6,701 nucleotides of DNA, from the NCBI GenBank assembly GCA_017615375.1, contig JAGAAH010000054.1, positions 1 through 6,701 of the forward strand. Reading direction: 5' to 3'. Of the stretch, positions 1 through 5,030 are shown piece by piece. The notes below the pieces were generated by a model. It made no database searches and had not been told where the DNA came from. It saw only the letters and a list, made by a program, of their open reading frames with translations. This DNA comes from Lachnospiraceae bacterium (lineage in GTDB: Bacteria > Bacillota > Clostridia > Lachnospirales > Lachnospiraceae). A program made the position numbers and the translations under genes. Each line of letters starts with the position of its first letter. Positions within the stretch are counted from its first letter, which is position 1.

Positions 1-251
1 AATTTCAGCTTCTCCAATTCCTCTTTAACTTCGCGTCCGTAGCTTCCGGCGCCAAGTATTACTATGTTAAGCCTTGCCGCTGTATATATATCCTTAGGGT
101 CACGTCCCAGTACAAGGTCGCGCTTTGCTATCGCATCCTCGCGCGTATCCGCGAAGACGGAGCCGTACATAGTCTTGCCGGTTGCGCTTTTACCCTTAAT
201 GTAACGGGCTTCCCATTTTCCGTTTTTTCTATGATATACTCGATCCGACAT
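1..251 (-). CDS. Partial protein: integrase-arm-like N-terminus followed by Rossmann nucleotide-binding segment
   Basis: Only the first 83 codons are present; the gene runs off the left edge. The start is ATG at 251, with an AGGGAG-type ribosome binding site about 7 bases upstream. Residues 4-49 contain a basic/aromatic segment (RKNGKWEARYIKG, then GKTMYGSVF and a TREDAIAKR helix). This resembles the three-stranded arm-type DNA-binding segment at the N-terminus of tyrosine integrases. From residue 61 it changes to LNIVILGAGSYGREVKEEL, a glycine-rich beta-alpha-beta start (G67, G69, G72) typical of Rossmann domains in sugar acyltransferases of the PglD/NeuD type and other glycan enzymes. No integrase catalytic part is visible. 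The gene overlaps the end of the phosphoesterase gene by 23 bases, so the two are probably co-translated. The function is not known; a role in glycan assembly or its control is inferred only from context. The open frame, start and RBS are clear, but the domain labels are by eye. Confidence 0.75.
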   Translation of the reverse strand, partial: MSDRVYHRKNGKWEARYIKGKSATGKTMYGSVFADTREDAIAKRDLVLGRDPKDIYTAARLNIVILGAGSYGREVKEELEKLK

Positions 252-870
252 CGAATTTCTCCCTTCTCTTCTTATCAACCTCAATCCATTCATCAAGCGT
301 AAGCGGCACATAATCCGAGAACATGCAGAAGCAGTTAATCATCTGACACGGCACTGTAACTTCGCGCCCGAGATTATCGATGTGGCGCGTGTGCTTTGAG
401 ACTTCCTTGATGTAATTATTAACCAGCACCTCATCATACGTGTTATGCACGTGCCCGTAAAGCATATACGTCTTCGGGCCCTCGCTGTCAAAGTGATACT
501 GCCCGTTATAGCACATAATCGGATAATGCGATAGAATAACCTTGCGCTTATTATCCTTAATTTCCTTATAATTCTCTATCCATTTAAATTGACTTTGATC
601 AAAGCTTCTTCTCTCTATATATTTATCGTGATTGCCGACAATTAAGTACTTACGCCCCTTAAGTCGCGCCAAGATTTCATTTACTTCTTTTCCCGTCGTA
701 GATATGCAAAAATCCCCTAAGATTACGACCTCGTCATTCGAGCGCACTCTCGAATTCCACTTATCTATCATGTGTTGATTCATCTCTTCGACCGACGAAA
801 AACCGCGGCAATCCATGTTGTCATTAAGATTCCCGTGACAAAAGTGCAGGTCCGCAATATAATATCTCAT
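229..870 (-). CDS. Calcineurin-like metallophosphoesterase (AQ1575-like)
   Basis: A 213-residue predicted cytoplasmic two-metal phosphoesterase with no signal peptide or membrane segment. All the family's metal-binding blocks are present in order: D7-x-H9 in IADLHFCH, GD at 52-53, GNHD at 79-82, the histidine of SHYP (H115), and GHVH at 139-142. The opening RYYIADLHFCHGN resembles the small bacterial group typified by Aquifex AQ1575. The substrate in this group is not established, so phosphodiesterase or phosphatase activity is the most that can be said. The start at 870 is well supported by a GGAGGT site at 878-883, which lies inside the last codons of mnmA. Only three bases separate the two genes, so translation is likely coupled to mnmA. 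Its 3' end overlaps the next gene by 23 bases. The charged tail after residue 198 (KVDKKRREKF-like) is a likely flexible extension. Confidence 0.9.
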   Translation of the reverse strand: MRYYIADLHFCHGNLNDNMDCRGFSSVEEMNQHMIDKWNSRVRSNDEVVILGDFCISTTGKEVNEILARLKGRKYLIVGNHDKYIERRSFDQSQFKWIENYKEIKDNKRKVILSHYPIMCYNGQYHFDSEGPKTYMLYGHVHNTYDEVLVNNYIKEVSKHTRHIDNLGREVTVPCQMINCFCMFSDYVPLTLDEWIEVDKKRREKFDVGSSIS

Positions 871-873
871 TTG

Positions 874-1959
874 CTACACCTCCGGCTTCGCCGCGCTACT
901 TATAACTTCCGCGATTCTACCGCCGCCGACAACGACATCCTCATCATACATTACAACTGCCTGTCCCACGGTTATCGCTCGCTGCGGCTCGTTAAATATA
1001 ACCTTGATTCGTCCGTCAGGAAGCGGGTAGACTGTCGCTTTCTGCTCCGGCTGGCGGTATCTGGTCTTGGCGCGCACGGCCTTCGGGCGGTCGAGCTTTT
1101 CCACAGACATCCAATTAACCTCGTCCGCAATTAGCGTATCTGCGTAGAGGTCTTCTTCCGCACCAAGATATACGACATTCTTCTCGATGTCCTTATCTAT
1201 AACGTAAAGTGGCGCCTCGGCGGCGATGCCGAGACCCTTCCTCTGTCCTATCGTATAATGAATAAATCCCTTGTGCTCGCCGCGCACCTTTCCGTCCTTA
1301 TCTATAAAAGCTCCTGTGCCCGGAATACTTCTTTCGGTATGTTTCTCTATGTAATCCGCATAGTCACCGTCTATTACGAAGCACAACTCCTGCGAATCAG
1401 GCTTATTCTCGACGCCAAGGCCTGAAGCTGCTGCCATGTCGCGCACTTCTTCCTTCGAAAAATCGCCAAGCGGCATAAGCGTGCGAGATAACTGCTCCTG
1501 AGATAACTTATAGAGCATGTACGTCTGGTCTTTCGCGGTGTATCGAGCTTTTTTAACCGAATAACGGCCGTTAGGAAGCCTTACTATAGTGGAATAGTGA
1601 CCGGTCGCGATGAAGTCCGCCTCCATGACATCGGCATAATAAAGCATACGTTCCCACTTAATGTAGCGATTGCACTCGATGCACGGATTCGGCGTAAACC
1701 CATCAAGATAGGCATCGATAAAAGGCCTAATCACCTTCTCATCAAAGAGCTCGCGGCAATTAAGCGGATAATAGCGGATATTCAGTTTCTCGCAAATGCG
1801 GCGCGCGTCCTCCATCTCGCAGCAACGACCTTCTTCGCCCGTATCGGAAAGCCAAGTGCGAAGTGTAACGCCTATTACCTCGTGCCCTGCATTCTTAAGA
1901 AGAAGCGCCGCAACAGCGCTGTCTACGCCGCCCGACATACCAACTATGACTTTACTCAT
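874..1959 (-). CDS. mnmA: tRNA-specific 2-thiouridylase MnmA
   Basis: This enzyme uses ATP to activate U34 of tRNA-Lys, -Glu and -Gln and inserts sulfur from a persulfide relay, giving the 2-thio part of mnm5s2U or a related modification. It acts in the cytoplasm. The 361-residue length is normal for the family. The PP-loop motif SGGVDS is at 9-14. The NPCIEC segment (91-96) supplies the first catalytic cysteine, C96. GHYS is at 120-123 and KDQTYMLY at 143-150. SQELCFV holds the second, persulfide-carrying cysteine, C193. GQRKGLG (238-244) opens the central domain, and the PQRAITVGQAVVMY segment (325-338) belongs to the C-terminal barrel. The start at 1959 follows an AAGGA site at 1966-1970 with 6-base spacing. 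A TATAAT box lies 24 bases upstream of the start codon, so the gene may have its own promoter inside the larger minus-strand gene run. It is richer in GC than the sugar genes to its right. Confidence 0.97.
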   Translation of the reverse strand: MSKVIVGMSGGVDSAVAALLLKNAGHEVIGVTLRTWLSDTGEEGRCCEMEDARRICEKLNIRYYPLNCRELFDEKVIRPFIDAYLDGFTPNPCIECNRYIKWERMLYYADVMEADFIATGHYSTIVRLPNGRYSVKKARYTAKDQTYMLYKLSQEQLSRTLMPLGDFSKEEVRDMAAASGLGVENKPDSQELCFVIDGDYADYIEKHTERSIPGTGAFIDKDGKVRGEHKGFIHYTIGQRKGLGIAAEAPLYVIDKDIEKNVVYLGAEEDLYADTLIADEVNWMSVEKLDRPKAVRAKTRYRQPEQKATVYPLPDGRIKVIFNEPQRAITVGQAVVMYDEDVVVGGGRIAEVISSAAKPEV

Positions 1960-1965
1960 TTTGTA

Positions 1966-1970
1966 TCCTT
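1966..1970 (-). promoter_or_regulatory. Ribosome binding site of mnmA
   Basis: On the minus strand this reads AAGGA, 6 bases before the mnmA ATG. No better in-frame start lies nearby, so it supports the start at 1959. Confidence 0.7.
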
Positions 1971-1982
1971 AAAATAATGTTA

Positions 1983-1988
1983 ATTATA
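1983..1988 (-). promoter_or_regulatory. Possible -10 promoter element for mnmA
   Basis: The minus strand reads TATAAT, a perfect sigma-A -10 hexamer, in the 36-base gap between the epimerase stop and the mnmA start. Transcription would begin near 1976, leaving a leader of about 17 bases that contains the ribosome binding site. The expected -35 position (about 2006-2011, reading GCTGGA) does not match TTGACA, and no extended TGn is present. The promoter is therefore weak, activator-dependent or a chance AT-rich match. Confidence 0.35.
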
Positions 1989-1995
1989 GACTATT

Positions 1996-2862
1996 TTACA
2001 CATAATCCAGCGTATCTTCAAACTTAAATTCCGGCGCCCAGCCCGTATCTCGCTTAATCTTACTAACATCAGGCTGAAGCGATACGTACGGCACGGGATC
2101 ATCGCCATATATAATACGTCCTTGCGGATACTTGTCCCTTACTATCTCGGTAAAAGCTCGAAGCGGACGATAATCTCCGTTCGCAATGTTGTAAATCTCC
2201 CCGGATTTGCCTGATTCCATAAGCGCAATCACAGCTCTCGCGCCATCACGCACTTCAAGATAATCCCAATTCTGATTACCGGAAGACATCTTGTATTCTT
2301 CACCGTTTTTAAGTGCCGCAATAAGATTGGGAAGCATATGCCTTTGAGGCAGATTCGCTCCATAAAGACTAAAAATTCTACCCCATATCCACTCTATTTC
2401 ATATTCTTCCGCTAATTCCCTGCTCTTCTTACAAAGCTCCGCCTTGGCTCTTCCGTACGGGCAAAAAGGATTTACAGGCATCTCCTCTGTCTGAACTTCA
2501 GTTGTTGCACCATATTCGGCTTGTGTACCGGCATAGATTATTCGACTCACTCCTGCAGCTCTTGCAAGCTCTAACATTTTAATGCCCGCATTAAGATTCT
2601 TGCATTGCGCTTTTTCATCATAACGGTCCCCCTGATTTGCAAGATGTATTAGACAATCGCATGTTTCTCCACTCCACAACGGAACATATTTCTCATCGAA
2701 GATGTCCCTTTCAAAAAGTGTAACCTGTGGCATATTTGCTATTCTGAAGTTATGTTCTGATTTCGGGCGCACTATTGCATATACATTATGGCCTTCATTT
2801 ACTAACTCATTTATTAGATTTACACCAAGAAACCCTGTTCCTCCGGTTACAATTACCTTCAT
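1996..2862 (-). CDS. Extended SDR family NAD(P)-dependent sugar epimerase/4-ketoreductase
   Basis: A cytoplasmic enzyme of the NAD-dependent epimerase/dehydratase family, 288 residues from the chosen start. TGGTGFLG (residues 6-13) is the Rossmann dinucleotide-binding loop. A Thr in AGTQAEYG (T113) and YGRAK (Y136, K140) form the Ser/Thr-Tyr-Lys active site. The later block YLEVRDGARA and the closing PDVSKIKRDTGWAPEF are typical of nucleotide-sugar members. The overall look is closest to reductases and epimerases such as CDP-abequose synthase-like or dTDP-4-keto-6-deoxyhexose reductases, but the sugar and reaction cannot be fixed from sequence alone. A GTG at 2871, giving 3 more residues and a 4-base overlap with the upstream gene, is possible. 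ATG at 2862 is preferred because GGGTGA lies 5 bases before it. In context it may reduce or epimerise the keto sugar handled by the neighbouring C-methyltransferase; this is inference. Confidence 0.92.
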   Translation of the reverse strand: MKVIVTGGTGFLGVNLINELVNEGHNVYAIVRPKSEHNFRIANMPQVTLFERDIFDEKYVPLWSGETCDCLIHLANQGDRYDEKAQCKNLNAGIKMLELARAAGVSRIIYAGTQAEYGATTEVQTEEMPVNPFCPYGRAKAELCKKSRELAEEYEIEWIWGRIFSLYGANLPQRHMLPNLIAALKNGEEYKMSSGNQNWDYLEVRDGARAVIALMESGKSGEIYNIANGDYRPLRAFTEIVRDKYPQGRIIYGDDPVPYVSLQPDVSKIKRDTGWAPEFKFEDTLDYV

Positions 2863-2867
2863 ATAGC

Positions 2868-2875
2868 TCACCCTT
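2868..2875 (-). promoter_or_regulatory. Ribosome binding site that decides the epimerase start
   Basis: The minus strand reads AAGGGTGA. Its GGTGA part fits the 16S anti-Shine-Dalgarno end and sits 5 bases before ATG 2862. The alternative GTG at 2871 lies within this site and would have no usable spacing. The site also contains the TGA stop of the FkbM gene, so termination upstream and initiation downstream are likely coupled. Confidence 0.6.
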
Positions 2876-3770
2876 TTTTGTAATAAATATCGTTCTGCTT
2901 AATTCGCGAAAACAAAGCATACCCTTTATCCTTCAAAAAAGTATATAATGACTCTTTTCCTTTATCAAAATGATCGGTTTCTACCATTATTACCGAGATT
3001 TGATTTTTCGTATAGTCGATTGCCCTTATAATCTTTTCATCCTCGCCTTCAGCATCACATAGCAATACATTCGGCTTTACTTCACACATATCAATCAACT
3101 CATTAATACCTATCATCGGCACCGATATTTCTCTAACATTGCTCAACCGCTTGTCTTCATATTGTTTATGATGTTCAAAATTCAAACTACTAAACGCCGA
3201 ACTGGCACATGCATAAAAAGTAACATTTCCTTTTGACTTATCCGATACAACACAATTAATAAAACGATCGTTCTGTCTAACCTTTTTTGCCAATTCTCCA
3301 ACTGTCGGAAACGGATCTACCAGCACACCCCTCGCCCCAAGTCTGGACAATAAGAAACTATTATTGTGCCTTACAGGATCATTGGTTCCAATCTCAAGAT
3401 AAGAGATTTTATCCATGGTAAGTCCCAATTTTTCAAACAGCAGAAGAAGAACCGCGTCTTCACTATTCTCACCAAAGAACGTAATCTCTTCTTCGTCATC
3501 TTTCAATAACTCATAGAATAATACTCTGATCTTTTCAATCGGAACATTATAATTATCAACTATTTCACCGACAATACTTGGCGGGTCTCCCGCAACAAGA
3601 ATCAAATCGAATTCATTAATTCTATCTTGTAAGTCCTTTTTATGAATGCCTTTTTTCATTACTATCTTTGACTCATTCGAATCGTAATAGCCTTCTACAT
3701 CATAATTCTTCTCAATCCATTCTTTATTGTCTCGATAGTCCTTATCAAGACCCCAAACTAACACTTTCAT
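2868..3770 (-). CDS. FkbM-family SAM-dependent methyltransferase with extra N-terminal domain
   Basis: A 300-residue protein. Residues about 120-290 match the FkbM (Methyltransf_21) fold. SYLEIGTNDPVRHNNS (123-138) is the SAM-binding motif I in a variant form of the usual DVGANxG. VDPFP (151-155) ends strand 2 with an acidic residue. CVVSDKSKGNVTFY is the strand that precedes the substrate region. SVPMIGINELID is typical of the family, and CDAEGED (238-244) is the hallmark DxEG block. FkbM enzymes usually O-methylate sugars or polyketides, and in polysaccharide loci they cap or decorate glycans. Residues 1-95 (KVLVWGLDKDYRDN... DVEGYYDSNESK) form a separate alpha/beta domain that resembles Rossmann-like modules in other glycan enzymes. 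The start at 3770 has a GAGGAAGGA site just upstream (3776-3784). The gene is AT-rich, with stretches near 30% GC. It is 27 bases downstream of the preceding methyltransferase and overlaps the region of the epimerase RBS, so it is part of the same operon. Confidence 0.9.
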   Translation of the reverse strand: MKVLVWGLDKDYRDNKEWIEKNYDVEGYYDSNESKIVMKKGIHKKDLQDRINEFDLILVAGDPPSIVGEIVDNYNVPIEKIRVLFYELLKDDEEEITFFGENSEDAVLLLLFEKLGLTMDKISYLEIGTNDPVRHNNSFLLSRLGARGVLVDPFPTVGELAKKVRQNDRFINCVVSDKSKGNVTFYACASSAFSSLNFEHHKQYEDKRLSNVREISVPMIGINELIDMCEVKPNVLLCDAEGEDEKIIRAIDYTKNQISVIMVETDHFDKGKESLYTFLKDKGYALFSRIKQNDIYYKKG

Positions 3771-3797
3771 ATAATTCCTTCCTCTTTAACCGAATCA

Positions 3798-4946
3798 TCA
3801 AATCGCCGATAATTCATCAGCTGTAATTAATCGAGTTCCCTCAAGGACCATTATATCAACCTCCGGATAATCATGCTTAAGAATGCTTACGACTTCTCGA
3901 TTATAACTTGTTGCCAATACAAGTACTATATCAACCGGCTCTTCCTTTAATGTTTTAGGTGGAACCACCAATAAATGCGTTCCCGGAGTGTATAATCCCT
4001 GCTTAAATTCTGCGGAATCCACTATATAAGCAATACTATCTTGAATTTGACTCATTGCAATTACTGATAACGCTAAGTGACTGGCTCCCCAAACTGCCAG
4101 TCGCCTATTGTCTGCGTTAACATCCATCACAAACTGTCGCAATTTAGATATCAAATCTTCCTTCGTCTGTAAAAAGCCATCAAATCTCGCCGCTTTCCGC
4201 TTCCTTACTATTGCGGTTATAATATAATCATGCCAACTCAATTTTACGGAAACGACTTCAAATCCGTTTAATTCCAGCATTTGTCTTAATGTATCATTGG
4301 TAAAATACAGCAAATGATCAATAATAAGTTCTGTAAATAACATCTTTTTCTGAACCATTTCAAAATTAGGCACTTCTATAACACCTACTGCATTTTCTTT
4401 TAGCATATCTGAAATTCCCTGAAGGAATTCATCCGGCTTCGGCGCATGTTCTAAGAAATTAGAACAAATGAATCCGTCAAACCTACCTTTCATTTCTTCT
4501 TTCTCACATTCGCCGGGATATCCTTTTATTACGTTATATCCTAATCCAATCGCTTTATTTACCAGTTCTTCTTTATGTTCAAGCCCCAATGCCCGTGCCC
4601 CTGCATCCTTTATCAGCTTAAGAAACTCGCCGCCCCCGCATCCGATTTCAAGAACGTCTTTATCAATAAGATTGTACTCTTCAAATATTTGATGGTAATA
4701 ACTTGTTTTTTCTTTTGCCATCTCTTCAGAGACACCGCTTGCACGTATGCAATCTCTATAATAATCTACCGGCGTACTCACCAACTGTACCATATTACAA
4801 TACGGACAGCTATACAGTTCAAGTTCCCGACTGCGATCGCTTGCAATATCTTCTTTTCTGAGAAATTTCTGTGCTCCTGCTGGCATATTTTCCAATTTGA
4901 ATACCGGAAAACCATCAAATTGTTTATTACACAATTTGCATTTCAT
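3798..4946 (-). CDS. Zinc-ribbon SAM-dependent sugar C-methyltransferase family protein
   Basis: A 382-residue protein with the three-part layout of the NDP-keto-sugar C-methyltransferases (TylC3/NovU/TcaB9 type). The N-terminal zinc-binding part has C3/C6 and C47/C50, and its NMPAGAQKFL segment matches the family's NMPLxxxFL. The central class I methyltransferase domain has VLEIGCGGG (98-106) for SAM binding and the NFLEHAPKPDEFL block (H167). The C-terminal Rossmann-like domain (about 280-375) has AVWGASHLAL, YIVDSAEFKQGLYTPGTH and a VLVLATSYNREVV strand, resembling Pfam Methyltransf_14. Known relatives methylate C-3 or another carbon of 4-keto-6-deoxy NDP-sugars. Here the family's YHEH motif appears as IIDH (208-211), so the exact substrate or reaction may differ. 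The start at 4946 has AAGGTG at 4957-4962. It sits between the synthase and the FkbM gene in the same orientation. Confidence 0.9.
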   Translation of the reverse strand: MKCKLCNKQFDGFPVFKLENMPAGAQKFLRKEDIASDRSRELELYSCPYCNMVQLVSTPVDYYRDCIRASGVSEEMAKEKTSYYHQIFEEYNLIDKDVLEIGCGGGEFLKLIKDAGARALGLEHKEELVNKAIGLGYNVIKGYPGECEKEEMKGRFDGFICSNFLEHAPKPDEFLQGISDMLKENAVGVIEVPNFEMVQKKMLFTELIIDHLLYFTNDTLRQMLELNGFEVVSVKLSWHDYIITAIVRKRKAARFDGFLQTKEDLISKLRQFVMDVNADNRRLAVWGASHLALSVIAMSQIQDSIAYIVDSAEFKQGLYTPGTHLLVVPPKTLKEEPVDIVLVLATSYNREVVSILKHDYPEVDIMVLEGTRLITADELSAI

Positions 4947-4997
4947 TCTTATTAATCACCTTTTCTATGATTAAAATAAAAAGTCCTTCTGAATACT

Positions 4998-5030
4998 GAA
5001 AGAATTGATGCCTAAAGCACCAATTCTTCC
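4998..5030 (-). other. 14-bp hairpin with the synthase stop codon in its loop
   Basis: Arms 4998-5011 and 5017-5030 are inverted. In the minus-strand transcript all 14 positions pair, two of them as G-U, around a 5-base UUUAG loop. The UAG stop of the synthase gene (5012-5014) falls in that loop. A U-rich stretch (CUUUUUAUUUU) follows only about 17-20 bases later, not directly, so this is not a standard intrinsic terminator. It could be an attenuating or mRNA-stabilising element between the synthase and the methyltransferase, or chance in AT-rich DNA. Confidence 0.5.

Noticed and set aside
1..251. Left-edge gene as a phage or transposon integrase
   Set aside because: Only the N-terminal arm-like part fits. 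The sequence turns into a GAGSYG Rossmann motif instead of an integrase core-binding domain, and no att site or repeat is seen.
772..1134. Plus-strand open frame of 120 codons
   Set aside because: It lies antisense to the phosphoesterase and mnmA, both of which have full sets of family motifs. Its protein is low-complexity and shows no motif, and no convincing ribosome binding site was seen.
1597..1977. Plus-strand open frame opposite the start of mnmA
   Set aside because: It is fully antisense to the PP-loop and catalytic cysteine region of mnmA, and its sequence has no recognisable domain.
2863..2871. GTG start of the epimerase at 2871
   Set aside because: Its only upstream purine run directly touches the GTG, while ATG 2862 has GGGTGA at 5-base spacing and starts right at the Rossmann strand (MKVIVTGG). 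It is kept as an alternative only.
4468..4955. Two overlapping plus-strand open frames opposite the C-methyltransferase
   Set aside because: Both are antisense to the zinc-ribbon and SAM-binding region of a clear gene and have no domain features.
4963..5000. Intrinsic terminator or promoter in the gap between synthase and C-methyltransferase
   Set aside because: The hairpin at 4998-5030 is separated from the U-rich tract by about 17-20 bases, and no paired -35/-10 elements are visible. Neither a standard terminator nor a promoter can be supported.
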